Origin: CAYMSF01 sp964542255
GTDB taxonomy: Bacteria > Verrucomicrobiota > Lentisphaeria > Victivallales > Victivallaceae
NCBI GenBank assembly: GCA_964542255.1
Contig: CAZITV010000031.1
Coordinates: forward strand, 1-18,487
Direction of reading: 5' to 3'
DNA: 18,487 nt
The notes below the pieces were generated by a model. It saw nothing but the letters and a program-made list of their open reading frames with translations. It was not told the DNA's origin and made no database searches. Position numbers and translations under genes: made by a program. Within the stretch, counting starts at the first letter, position 1. Every line of letters starts with the position of its first letter. Of this stretch, positions 1 through 8,330 are shown in pieces.

Positions 1-408
1 TAGTATAACTTACTACGGCAAATAGGTTTTTCAAACACATTAGGCTAGTTATTATTTACTCTAGTGTCTTAAAGTGCGGCGGATTGTTAGACATAATACG
101 GCAATGAGGTAATAAAATAATTTCGCAGAGTTTATTTCCGCGATAAATTCAAGCTTGTAACGCAGACTCATTAATTTATCTTTAGTGATCAGCAATAAAA
201 TTTGACTGAACATATTTACTGGTGTATATATAGTAGTGTGATTTTCTTCAGTCATTTGGGTATCAAATATACTGTTATTAGCAATACTGCTCCGATATTT
301 ATCGTATATTATTGTGTTATTGCTGATATAAAATTGTAAACAATCATAATGATGGCATTGTAGTTAAACTGAAACCACTATTAAGTTTCATTACTAAAGA
401 GGTTATAT
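1..408. other. Intergenic region upstream of transaldolase
   Basis: An AT-rich stretch with no gene that I can support. A 64-codon open frame on the minus strand (61-255) has no Shine-Dalgarno sequence, no recognisable motif and low-complexity composition, so I treat it as chance. The promoter of the transaldolase gene should lie in the right half. Several TATA-like hexamers are present (for example TATACT at 268-273 and CATAAT at 345-350), but none has a convincing -35 box at the right distance, so I do not call one. No terminator-like hairpin was found. Confidence 0.5.
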
Positions 409-1518
409 ATGAGCAGTAAATTGATGCAATTAGTTGCCTTGGGACAGTCGCCTTGGTTAGATTATATTAGTTATGATTTATTGCGCAACGGTGAATTAGA
501 GCAATTAATAACTAATGATGGATTGGGCGGTATCACTTCAAATCCGGCAATATTCGAGAAAGCTATTGCAGGCACCAATGATTATGATGATAAAATTATT
601 GATCTATCAAAACAGGAATTAGGAGCTAACGAGATTTATGAGCAGTTAGCAATATCAGAAGTGCAGGTGGCCGCTGATATTTTTTACCCTGTGTACATAG
701 CCACTAATGGTTTGAATGGCTATGTAAGCATTGAGGTAAATCCTTACTTGGCTGGGAATGCAGAGAAAACGGTTCAGGATGCGCTGCGGTTATGGCAGTG
801 TATCAACAGACCAAATATTTTTATAAAAATTCCAGCGACCGATGAGGGTATAATTGCTATCGAGCACCTGACAAGTTTAGGCATCAATGTCAATGTTACG
901 CTGATTTTTGGTATTGAACGTTATAGGCAAACTATTGAAGCATACATCATTGGTCTTGAAACACGAAAGAAAAACGGTTTACCGCTAACCGGCATTTCCT
1001 CTGTGGCAAGTTTCTTTTTGAGTCGTATTGATACAATGATTGACCCGCTTTTTGCAGCAAAGAATGATGTCGCCGATTGGGACATTGCAAATAAAATGAT
1101 AGGGCAAACGGCGTGCGCCTGTGCGAAAATAGCATATCAAGTTTATCTTGAGGCATTCGGCAATGAGCGTTTTAACCGGTTAAGTTGTTTCGGCGCCGCC
1201 ACCCAGCGTTTGCTTTGGGCAAGTACTGGAACAAAAAATCCCGATTTTAGCGATGTGAAATATATTGATTCCCTGATTGCGCGTGAAACAGTTAGCACGA
1301 TGCCGCCGGAAACGTTAAATGCTTTTCGGGATCATGGCACTCCGCGCATTACTATCATAGATGATATTGCCAGTGCCGGCAATATTATGGAACAGTTAAA
1401 AATAATCAATATTGATTTGAAGCAAATTGTAAATCAGCTTGAAGCTGAAGGCATACAAAAGTTCAAAACTCCTTTTGATGCGATTATCGCGGCTATATTA
1501 CGTAAAATGTTGAAATAA
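409..1518 (+). CDS. tal: Transaldolase, long (actinobacterial/cyanobacterial) type
   Basis: Transaldolase of the cytosolic non-oxidative pentose phosphate pathway. It moves a dihydroxyacetone unit between sedoheptulose-7-phosphate and glyceraldehyde-3-phosphate, giving erythrose-4-phosphate and fructose-6-phosphate. The 369-residue protein has the family landmarks in order: GGITSNPAIF at 40-49, SIEVNPYLAG around 107-116, the Schiff-base lysine K140 in IFIKIPAT, the strand NVTLIF at 162-167, and GISSVASFFLSR at 195-206. The C-terminal half has LLWASTGTKNP, and then the helical extension that makes this subfamily longer than the E. coli TalB type. Length fits the roughly 370-residue subfamily. 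The start is supported by AAAGAGG at 396-402, six bases upstream of the ATG. A YjbQ-family gene follows after about 60 bp on the same strand and may be cotranscribed. Confidence 0.95.
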   Translation: MSSKLMQLVALGQSPWLDYISYDLLRNGELEQLITNDGLGGITSNPAIFEKAIAGTNDYDDKIIDLSKQELGANEIYEQLAISEVQVAADIFYPVYIATNGLNGYVSIEVNPYLAGNAEKTVQDALRLWQCINRPNIFIKIPATDEGIIAIEHLTSLGINVNVTLIFGIERYRQTIEAYIIGLETRKKNGLPLTGISSVASFFLSRIDTMIDPLFAAKNDVADWDIANKMIGQTACACAKIAYQVYLEAFGNERFNRLSCFGAATQRLLWASTGTKNPDFSDVKYIDSLIARETVSTMPPETLNAFRDHGTPRITIIDDIASAGNIMEQLKIINIDLKQIVNQLEAEGIQKFKTPFDAIIAAILRKMLK

Positions 1519-1579
1519 TTGAACGGCGCTAATAGTCACAGACAAGAATGCAACAGTATTAAATATGGAGAAAGATCTC

Positions 1580-1996
1580 ATGAAAAGTTTTCGTAAAGAA
1601 TTATGGTTTGAAACGGAACAGCGGCGGGAATTTATTAATATTACAGCCAAAGTTGAGAAGTGCCTGGCGGAGTCAGGTGTTAAAGAAGGTTTGGTACTGT
1701 GCAATGCTATGCATATTACCGCTTCGGTTTTCATTAATGATAATGAAAGCGGACTGCATTCTGATTTTGAAAAATGGCTTGAGAAGTTGGCACCTGAGAA
1801 ACCACACAATCAATATGCACATAACACTTTTGAAGATAATGGTGATGCACATTTGAAACGGCAGATAATGGGCAGGGAAGTCATTGTCGCAGTTACAGGC
1901 GGAAAACTTGATTTCGGACCTTGGGAACAGATTTTTTACGGTGAGTTTGACGGCGGAAGAGCCAAGCGGGTTTTAGTTAAAATTATCGGCGAGTAA
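1580..1996 (+). CDS. yjbQ: YjbQ/UPF0047 family protein (secondary thiamine-phosphate synthase-like)
   Basis: A 138-residue member of UPF0047 (PF01894), a small cytosolic family. E. coli YjbQ has weak thiamine-phosphate synthase activity, but the physiological role is unsettled. Visible family blocks are the N-terminal strand FRKELWFET, HITASVFINDNESGL around 45-59, the conserved HNTFEDNGDAHLKRQ at 81-95, and the C-terminal GPWEQIFYGEFDG at 113-125 ending in a basic strand (RVLVKIIGE). An ATG at 1565 is in frame, but it overlaps the GGAG Shine-Dalgarno sequence (1567-1570). The ATG at 1580 lies nine bases after that GGAG and matches where the family begins, so I chose it. The gene follows tal closely and converges with the helicase gene, leaving only 57 bp between their stop codons. 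Confidence 0.93.
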   Translation: MKSFRKELWFETEQRREFINITAKVEKCLAESGVKEGLVLCNAMHITASVFINDNESGLHSDFEKWLEKLAPEKPHNQYAHNTFEDNGDAHLKRQIMGREVIVAVTGGKLDFGPWEQIFYGEFDGGRAKRVLVKIIGE

Positions 1997-2014
1997 TTGT
2001 TGCAAGTTACTAAC

Positions 2015-2029
2015 GGCATATTTTATGCC
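2015..2029. terminator. Small hairpin between convergent genes, possible terminator
   Basis: A perfect 5-bp stem GGCAT/ATGCC encloses a five-base loop (ATTTT), in the 57-bp gap between the converging yjbQ-like and helicase genes. Position is right for a bidirectional terminator, but the stem is short and no long T-tract follows on either strand, so an intrinsic terminator is only a weak call. Confidence 0.25.
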
Positions 2030-2053
2030 ATCCGTTTCAAGCTACCCAGGTTG

Positions 2054-5000
2054 CTATAAGCTGCTGAAAAGCAAACGCAGTTCTTCAAGGCTGATTTTTT
2101 CGCCAATGGCAGCGGGGTTTTCGATAATATTATCGAAAATTTCTTGTTTGTGCGATTGCATCGCTAGAATTTTTTCTTCAATCGAATCCTTTACGACAAG
2201 CTTTATGCTATTTACAGTTTTAGTTTGACCGATTCGATGAGTGCGGTCAGTGGCCTGCAGCTCGACAGCAGGATTCCACCAAGGATCATAAATAATTACC
2301 GTATCAGCAGCGGTAAGGTTCAAACCAACTCCGCCGGCTTTTAGGCTCAGTAAGAAAACTGGTATTTGCTCGTCGTTATTAAAGTTATCAACGTGTTGCA
2401 TCCGGTTTTTTGTTGCACCATCCAGATATTCAAAATTGATCTGTTCTGACTCTAGCCACGCACGTATTATTGAGAGCATTGAAGTAAATTGGCTGAATAT
2501 CAACATCTTGTGACCGCTATCAAGATTTTGCATGACTAATTCTTGCAGTAACTCCATTTTTGCCGATGGGTAAACCACTTTGTTATTATTGGGCAGCAAG
2601 TTTGGATCACAACAAACTTGGCGTAAACGCAATAATATTGTGAAAATTTCAAAGATTTCAGTCCGGCTGCCACGGCATAGCGTCTCATTACATTGGATAC
2701 GTCCTTGTTCAAGAATTGCGTTATATAGAATACGCTGTTGTGCATCCATCTCACAATATAAAATTTGTTCCTGTTTAGGCGGTAGTTCATCACATACCAT
2801 TGACTTTACCCTGCGCTTGATAAATGGCGCAACCCGTGCAGAAAGGTCATTCATCAATGTTTTGCTCTGGCTAATACCACAATAATATTTTTTAAAATTA
2901 TTATAAGAACCAAGCAGTCCGGGATGAAGGTAATCAAAAATGCTCCAAAGATCATCTGGGGAATTTTCAAGCGGAGTACCGGTGAGTACTAAACGGTGAT
3001 CGGCCTTGATTGTCTTGCAAGTTTTGGCATTGGCGGTATTGGGATTTTTAATATGCTGCGCTTCATCTAGAATTAAATAGCTGAATTTGATATTATCTAT
3101 AAATTCAATATCACGCCTGGCAGAAGCATAGGAAATAATGATTATATTGTAGTTATTATAGTTATTCCATATCTCCTGCCGTCCTGCGCCAGATAATGCA
3201 GCAACACGAATGCCGCCTATAAATCGTTCAGCTTCACGTTTCCAATTTTCGACTAAACTGGCTGGGCAAATGACTAACGCCGGCGCAGAATCATTGGTAA
3301 GTCGTTCTGTCAGCAAACTAAGTATTTGAATGGTTTTGCCCAGCCCCATTTCATCGGCCAGAATTACATTGAAGTTATTATCAGAGAGTTGTCGCATCCA
3401 CGAGACACCGTCTTGCTGGTATTTGCGCAATTCTCCGATAAAATTAAATTGTACGGCGGAAATAGTTGTGTTGGCAATGACAGGCTTATAACTAAAAAAA
3501 TCGGATGAGAAAAAAATATTTGGAACCGAGCCTGGAATCTCTCGACCTAAAAATATCCAGTAATGTATGGCACAGCGCGGTATTTTAAAAGTGGACTTTT
3601 CGACGTTTATTCCTTCAATTATATCGTTTGCTTTGCTAATAAATGAACGTAACTGCAGATTAATGCAAAATAATTCGGAATTATTATACAAAAAGTAATT
3701 TCTGTTTTCTTTGTACATATTTACTGCATGACACCAATTCAACGGCTCTATTCCACAGCAAAAAAGCTTGTATGATGCAGGATAAAAACTGTCTTGGAAT
3801 TCATCAGCATCAACCTTTAAGGTGATTTGTGGCACACCACGTCCGCCAGCGCAAAGTCTGGCAATATCCGAATTTAAAACCAAATCTAGCCGTTGTTGCC
3901 ACTCAGGAATTACTTTGTCAAGAAAAAATCCAGCTGACTCGATATCTTCAAGGGTAAATGCACTGCTGGAATTTTTGTTTGATTTAAAACCAAAAAGTTT
4001 TAGCTCTTCAATAAATGCTTTTTCGTATTTTTCGTCACGAAGCCAGAATTGTCCATTTGAATTGGTGCTTCGACATTCATCAACTTCATAAAAAATTCCG
4101 TCATATCCAAACTTTACCTGCAAAATAAAGTGACAATTTAAATCAATAGCAGCAGATAACCAAATCGCGCAGGCTTTAACACTCAAATCAACATCCTGAT
4201 TGAGTTCGATAATTTTTATCGGCCATTTTTCTTTAATTTCTGCTATTGCGTTGAAATCGTTACGCTTTATCCTTTGTTCGCCGTTGCGTAAAAAATTTCT
4301 CAGCCAAGAAACTTCTACAGTTCCGGGTACCCACCAATATTCACCTTCAGTGCCAACCCAGCATCCTGCTCTGCCAGTGATGACTTTTGCCGATGGTAAA
4401 GGCAAAATTGACCCGCTTACAATCAGCGCTGGCGAAAGTACGTATTCTAATCCTTGATTAGCGCACAACATAACCGTTTCCGCGCTTTCGCGGTGAATAA
4501 TTACTCTGCGCCCGTCTTTAAAAAATCTTGGATAATCTATGAGACAATGGAAAAACTCAGCAGTCTGCTCCGCATCCATTAATAATTTTGCGCCATCTTG
4601 TTCAGAATTTACCGCCAAAAATCTAATAATCTGGCGTTCATGCAGAGAGAAGTAATTAAGCTTTAGCGATACTGATAATGATTTGCTAAAGTGTAATTGG
4701 CGTAAATTATTTAAATTTCCTGAATACTCTTTATTGTCAATTTTCATTTTGACAACGATGACTGCATTTTCCCATTTACTCGGAACATGCGGAAATGCTG
4801 ATTCGGCATTGATAAATAATTCGGCATGGGGTTCGTCTGATAAATTTTGCAAAATGCCAGAGAAATTTTCTTGCTTTAGTCCAGCATATTTAGCAGCGTT
4901 ATCATCCGTAGTAGTAATATTGCGGTCATTTTTTATTCGTCCAAGCTGCATAATGCCGGCTATGACGTGTGAACATAGAACTGTTCCGCACTCACCACAA

Positions 5001-5197
5001 GAACAGGTTCCGTGAGGCTCTGTTCCAATTGTTATAGTGGCTTGCTCGTAACGATTTTTATCGCAATAGATAGCATTGAGAATGTTTGTTCCAGTACGAT
5101 AAAGAGAAACTAATTTGTCAGATTTTAATAATAGCTTTGCTGCTTTCAGAATTTCATCGCTAGACGCAGCCACTAATTTTTCTTCAAAATTTAACAT
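2054..5197 (-). CDS. SNF2-family helicase with N-terminal SWIM zinc finger
   Basis: A large (1047-residue) Swi2/Snf2 ATPase expected to translocate on double-stranded DNA and remodel protein-DNA complexes. The N-terminus has a SWIM zinc-binding motif, CxCx7CxH (C65, C67, C75, H77). Residues 90-580 form a long accessory region without motifs I recognise. The SNF2 core begins near 590 (LRKYQQDGVSW). Walker A is DEMGLGKT at 615-622, motif II is DEAQ at 711-714, and motif III is TGTPLENS at 739-746. The helicase C-terminal lobe includes SLKAGGVGLNL (951-961), DPWWNP (971-976) and the arginine-finger motif TDRTHRIGQ (983-991). All core motifs look intact. SWIM-SNF2 proteins are widespread in bacteria and their cellular role is rarely known. 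The gene stands alone, with no methyltransferase, nuclease or other defence partner nearby. The start has only a weak AGG about 12 bases upstream. Confidence 0.93.
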   Translation of the reverse strand: MLNFEEKLVAASSDEILKAAKLLLKSDKLVSLYRTGTNILNAIYCDKNRYEQATITIGTEPHGTCSCGECGTVLCSHVIAGIMQLGRIKNDRNITTTDDNAAKYAGLKQENFSGILQNLSDEPHAELFINAESAFPHVPSKWENAVIVVKMKIDNKEYSGNLNNLRQLHFSKSLSVSLKLNYFSLHERQIIRFLAVNSEQDGAKLLMDAEQTAEFFHCLIDYPRFFKDGRRVIIHRESAETVMLCANQGLEYVLSPALIVSGSILPLPSAKVITGRAGCWVGTEGEYWWVPGTVEVSWLRNFLRNGEQRIKRNDFNAIAEIKEKWPIKIIELNQDVDLSVKACAIWLSAAIDLNCHFILQVKFGYDGIFYEVDECRSTNSNGQFWLRDEKYEKAFIEELKLFGFKSNKNSSSAFTLEDIESAGFFLDKVIPEWQQRLDLVLNSDIARLCAGGRGVPQITLKVDADEFQDSFYPASYKLFCCGIEPLNWCHAVNMYKENRNYFLYNNSELFCINLQLRSFISKANDIIEGINVEKSTFKIPRCAIHYWIFLGREIPGSVPNIFFSSDFFSYKPVIANTTISAVQFNFIGELRKYQQDGVSWMRQLSDNNFNVILADEMGLGKTIQILSLLTERLTNDSAPALVICPASLVENWKREAERFIGGIRVAALSGAGRQEIWNNYNNYNIIIISYASARRDIEFIDNIKFSYLILDEAQHIKNPNTANAKTCKTIKADHRLVLTGTPLENSPDDLWSIFDYLHPGLLGSYNNFKKYYCGISQSKTLMNDLSARVAPFIKRRVKSMVCDELPPKQEQILYCEMDAQQRILYNAILEQGRIQCNETLCRGSRTEIFEIFTILLRLRQVCCDPNLLPNNNKVVYPSAKMELLQELVMQNLDSGHKMLIFSQFTSMLSIIRAWLESEQINFEYLDGATKNRMQHVDNFNNDEQIPVFLLSLKAGGVGLNLTAADTVIIYDPWWNPAVELQATDRTHRIGQTKTVNSIKLVVKDSIEEKILAMQSHKQEIFDNIIENPAAIGEKISLEELRLLFSSL

Positions 5198-5466
5198 TGG
5201 TTATTGATACCTAATTTCAGTGATTATGTTATAATTTGACGAATTCGCTGTTCGGCATGTTCACTCGACAATATCTGCCCTCTGTCAATAAACTCCAATT
5301 AAGCAACAAACTTTTCAAGCTGAAACATTGAAATCTACTTATCATAACAATTTAATAATCTTTGAAACTTAAAAATATAAAAGTTTAATCTAACATTAAA
5401 TACCTAACATAGCAAAAGTAAAATCGCTTTTTGTATCATTTTTTATATTAAAATCAGCGATTCGAC

Positions 5467-5625
5467 GAACCCGCCAAAAGTCGGTCGATGTTTTTTGCGT
5501 CTCAACATAAGTCCTTACCAGCCGCTCCTTGCCGATTACCGCCGAGGGTAGCCGGCGGCGGAGTCGGCTTATAAATCTTTGTGTCGATCCATCAAAAATC
5601 ACCTGACCGGGTTTTTGGCGGGTTC
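5467..5625. repeat. MITE-like element with 13-bp terminal inverted repeats
   Basis: GAACCCGCCAAAA at 5467-5479 is the exact reverse complement of 5613-5625, and the arms extend imperfectly on both sides. Inner pairings continue the fold: CGGTC 5482-5486 with GACCG 5605-5609, a T-rich run ending at 5497 with CAAAAA at 5593-5598, ATAAG 5507-5511 with CTTAT 5568-5572, GCCGA 5531-5535 with TCGGC 5564-5568, and CCGCCG 5539-5544 with CGGCGG 5553-5558. The whole 159-bp segment can therefore form one long imperfect hairpin. It is clearly richer in G and C than its surroundings, which suggests separate origin. No clear target-site duplication is visible. It may be a miniature non-autonomous transposon, a REP/BIME-like repeat, or a structured RNA. 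No second copy exists in this window. Confidence 0.6.
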
Positions 5626-5715
5626 ATCCTGTTTAGTCTGATATAAAAAAAATATAATATAAATTTGTATCAATGATTGAAATATATCTATAACATTGCT
5701 AGATTACTAAAAGTT

Positions 5716-5744
5716 TTGAATTATTGTTCCGCTTGGAATATAAT
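5716..5744 (+). promoter_or_regulatory. Sigma-70-type promoter upstream of PTS EIIA gene
   Basis: TTGAAT at 5716-5721 and a perfect TATAAT at 5739-5744 are separated by exactly 17 bp. A transcript would start near 5751 with a 5' leader of about 75 nt before the EIIA start codon. Confidence 0.65.
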
Positions 5745-5828
5745 TTAATTGGTGTTTGCAATCAGTTTTTTCTGATTTATTCCGATATTCTTTATTAAAA
5801 TCTTAAATGATGCCCATAGGAGGCAATG

Positions 5829-6311
5829 ATGAAAAATAGCTTTACTAAATATGTTGAAAAGGATACTGTACTTGTTCTGGATGGGAAAAATAAAGTCGAA
5901 GTATTGGACAAGTTGATCAAGGCAGCAGCAGAAAAATCAAAAGTTGATTTGGATACCATTACGCGCCTCACTTGGAAGCGTGAAAAAATGATTACTACCG
6001 GTGTTGGATTCGGTTTGGCGTTACCGCATATTCGTCTCAGCAATATCCCATTCCCGATTGTTTTAGTTGGGCTTTGCAGTGAACCTATTGCTGATTATCA
6101 AAGCCAGGATGATAAACCTATCAGAGTCATTGTATTCATTGTCGCCCCAGAAGGCAATCAGGAAGATTACCTTCAATTACTCGGCAGCATCTCTAGAAAG
6201 TTGCGCAATGCTGAGATGATTAATGAAATAATCGATAACATTTCTCGTCCGTCTCAAATTATAAAGATTCTCAAACGCCGCGGCAAAGAAGACGGTGAGT
6301 CAGAAGATTGA
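5829..6311 (+). CDS. PTS EIIA domain protein (fructose/mannitol/nitrogen type)
   Basis: A single-domain EIIA of the PF00359 fold (160 residues). In full phosphotransferase systems this domain takes a phosphate from HPr on a histidine and passes it to EIIB. PtsN-like members act only as regulators. The active site is plain: TTGVGFGLALPHIR, with the phosphorylatable histidine at residue 67. The rest follows the family: N-terminal strand and helix, a IVFIVAPEG strand near 125-133, then the DYLQLLGSISRKL helix. Two ATGs are adjacent (5826 and 5829). AGGAGG at 5818-5823 leaves five bases before the second, so I use 5829. No EIIB, EIIC, HPr or EI gene is in the window, so a regulatory role or a partner elsewhere is likely. 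The tail (RRGKEDGESED) is charged and probably disordered. pepF follows on the same strand after about 100 bp. Confidence 0.9.
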   Translation: MKNSFTKYVEKDTVLVLDGKNKVEVLDKLIKAAAEKSKVDLDTITRLTWKREKMITTGVGFGLALPHIRLSNIPFPIVLVGLCSEPIADYQSQDDKPIRVIVFIVAPEGNQEDYLQLLGSISRKLRNAEMINEIIDNISRPSQIIKILKRRGKEDGESED

Positions 6312-6414
6312 TTATTCAATTTTTTCATAATCCGGCGTTATGCTGGCTATGACTATAATCACTGTTAACTCATACGTAAATTTTCACTGTTTGCTTGCTG
6401 GTAAAATCCATTTT

Positions 6415-8226
6415 ATGAACAAACGTCAGTCCGCACTACTCTTGCATTCCGAACTACCCGTCGATATGACTTGGGATTTGTCCTCACTATATAATTCGGC
6501 CGGTGCCTGGGAAAAAGATTTTAAATCAATTGATAAATTGGTTAAAAATGTTGAAAAATTCAAGGGGCATTTGGCAGAATCTGCACTAATTATGGCTCAG
6601 GCTATCGCGGCAATCGATGATATGGAGCGTCTAGTCGAAAAAGTTTACGTGTACGCTCATCTCAAAGCAGATGAGGATAAGAGCAATTCAGCAAACAGTG
6701 CAATCGTTGATAGAATTTCCTCAAAATCTGCTAAAATTGCCGGTGCTACCGCGTGGTTTGAACCTGAATTTATGGCTATCCCAATAGCAACAATTAATAA
6801 ATTTTTAAAGAGTGATGGACTGAAATTTTATCGGCGCAGCATCGAAGAGTTGTTACGCGAACGCAAACACACACTTACAGAACCAGAGGAGCGACTCTTA
6901 GGGTTGTCTGCAGACATAATGCAGATGCCATACAAAGCTTTTTCAATGCTTAACAATGCCGATATTCAGTTCCCTGCAATCGATGACGGAAGCGGGAAAA
7001 AATTACGTTTGACCCATGGCAATTATTTTTCTTTACTTGAATCGCCTGACCGTTTGGTTAGGAAAAACGCTTTTAACGCTATGTTTGACACATATGAAAA
7101 ATACCGTAATACTTTTGCTGCAACCTTAGATGGTGCGGTTAAACAGCACGTTTTCTCCGCCAAAATTCGTAATTACAGGACTTCATTAGAAGCAGCATTG
7201 TTTGAAGATAAAATCCCCGTGCCGGTATATGACAATCTCATTTCCGCAGTTAAATCGAAATTGCCGGTTTTGCATGAATATTTTTTAATTAGAGCCAAGG
7301 CATTGGGATTAAAAAAACTCAATATGTATGATCTATTTAATCCGTTAGTGCCGGAATGTAAACTGAAGATTTCCTGGAATGAAGCCAAAAAGCTGGTGCA
7401 GGAGGCTTTTAAACCATTAGGTGGCGAATATGTTAGCATTGTTCAGAAAGCTTTTACGGAGCGCTGGATTGATGCACTTGAATGTAAAGGAAAGCGTTCC
7501 GGCGCATATTCCAGTGGTTGTTATGATTCATTTCCATACATATTATTGAATTATAACAACACATTAAATGATGTTTTTACATTGGCGCATGAACTGGGAC
7601 ATTCGCTGCACTCTTTTTATTCCAATAAAAATCAGCCTTATCATTACGCTGATTATAGCATTTTTGTGGCGGAGGTGGCTTCGACGACCAATGAAATATT
7701 GCTGCATGAATATTTAATGCAGCAACAGTCGCGCCGTGATATTCAAATATACCTTCTTTGCCATATGGCTGACGAGATCAGGGGGACAATATTCCGTCAG
7801 ACAATGTTTGCGGAATTTGAAAAAATGCTGTACAGTAAATCTGAATTAGATATTCCGCTGACCCCGGATTTGTTAGATCGTGAATATTTAACGCTAAATA
7901 CCGAGTATCATGGTAAAAATGTAGTTATTGACCCGCGTCTAGCAGTTGAATGGGCACGAATACCTCATTTCTATTACAACTTCTATGTGTATAAATATGC
8001 CACAGGAATGTCGGCAGCGTTAAAGTTGTCGAAAAATATATTGAGCGGTGATGGGGCAAAGCTTGGAAAATATTTTAGCTTTTTAAAGGCTGGAGATTCG
8101 AAGGATGTGCTGGATATAATGGCAGACGCCGGTGTTGATCTCGCCTCGTCGAATACCATTAGTGATGGTCTTGAGCACTTTGCAGATATTGTGGAGCAAC
8201 TAAAGCAGTTAATGCTCCTCAAGTAG
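6415..8226 (+). CDS. pepF: Oligoendopeptidase F (M3B metallopeptidase)
   Basis: A cytosolic zinc metallopeptidase of family M3B that cleaves short peptides. With the chosen start it has 603 residues, the usual length. The N-terminus has the family opening (LPVDMTWDLSSLY). The helical N-terminal half leads to the zinc site HELGH at 392-396, with the general base E393, and the third ligand is probably E420 in FVAEVASTTNE, 24 residues after the second histidine. The downstream blocks YYNFYVYKYATG and FLKAGDSKDVLDIMADAGVD are also typical. The open frame extends up to an ATG at 6340. The extra 25 residues do not match the family and no start has a strong Shine-Dalgarno sequence, so 6415 is preferred on family length. 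It probably shares transcription with the upstream EIIA gene, though 103 bp separate them. Confidence 0.92.
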   Translation: MNKRQSALLLHSELPVDMTWDLSSLYNSAGAWEKDFKSIDKLVKNVEKFKGHLAESALIMAQAIAAIDDMERLVEKVYVYAHLKADEDKSNSANSAIVDRISSKSAKIAGATAWFEPEFMAIPIATINKFLKSDGLKFYRRSIEELLRERKHTLTEPEERLLGLSADIMQMPYKAFSMLNNADIQFPAIDDGSGKKLRLTHGNYFSLLESPDRLVRKNAFNAMFDTYEKYRNTFAATLDGAVKQHVFSAKIRNYRTSLEAALFEDKIPVPVYDNLISAVKSKLPVLHEYFLIRAKALGLKKLNMYDLFNPLVPECKLKISWNEAKKLVQEAFKPLGGEYVSIVQKAFTERWIDALECKGKRSGAYSSGCYDSFPYILLNYNNTLNDVFTLAHELGHSLHSFYSNKNQPYHYADYSIFVAEVASTTNEILLHEYLMQQQSRRDIQIYLLCHMADEIRGTIFRQTMFAEFEKMLYSKSELDIPLTPDLLDREYLTLNTEYHGKNVVIDPRLAVEWARIPHFYYNFYVYKYATGMSAALKLSKNILSGDGAKLGKYFSFLKAGDSKDVLDIMADAGVDLASSNTISDGLEHFADIVEQLKQLMLLK

Positions 8227-8250
8227 ATTGAAAATTTAAATTAGATTGCA

Positions 8251-8330
8251 AAAATTTTGAGAATTGGTTCGCATTCTGGGAGACCGCCGATACCGAGGTA
8301 TCGAAGGAACTCAAAGGGTGTGAATCCAAA
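8251..8330 (+). repeat. Structured element A (shares motif and fold with 18412-18487)
   Basis: It opens with AAATTTTGAGAATTGGTT (8252-8269), which differs by one base from 18415-18432. An outer stem pairs TTCGCATTCT (8268-8277) with AGGGTGTGAA (8315-8324), including three G-T wobbles, extended by TTGG (8264-8267) with CCAA (8326-8329) across one bulged T. An inner hairpin pairs CGATAC (8288-8293) with GTATCG (8298-8303) around a CGAG loop. The element at the right edge of the window has the same order of parts with different stem bases. Strand is assigned arbitrarily. It could be a small structured RNA, an mRNA 3' element of pepF, or a mobile repeat. Confidence 0.5.

Larger units (their letters stand above)
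5198..5828. other. Long intergenic region between divergent genes
   Basis: About 630 bp separate the divergently transcribed helicase and PTS EIIA genes. It holds an AT-rich left part, a GC-rich inverted-repeat element (5467-5625, listed separately), an AT-rich spacer, and a promoter just before the EIIA gene. A 68-codon open frame on the minus strand (5396-5602) runs through the element, but I consider it a by-product of the repeat. A 7-bp inverted repeat AATCGCT (5422-5428) / AGCGATT (5456-5462) adjoins the element on its left. Confidence 0.6.

Noticed and set aside
61..255. A 64-codon open frame on the minus strand
   Set aside because: No Shine-Dalgarno sequence, no motif, AT-rich composition and no close partner gene. 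Chance open frame is more likely.
2054..5197. DISARM or other defence island centred on the SNF2 helicase
   Set aside because: No methyltransferase, DUF1998, phospholipase D or restriction gene in the neighbourhood; the flanking genes are metabolic.
5396..5602. A 68-codon open frame on the minus strand through the inverted-repeat element
   Set aside because: It runs across one terminal repeat arm and the central hairpin. The base-pairing explains the sequence better than a coding function, and no ribosome-binding site is visible.
6332..6346. Hairpin CCGGC/GCTGG between EIIA and pepF as a terminator
   Set aside because: Only a 5-bp stem with one G-T pair and no T-tract afterwards.
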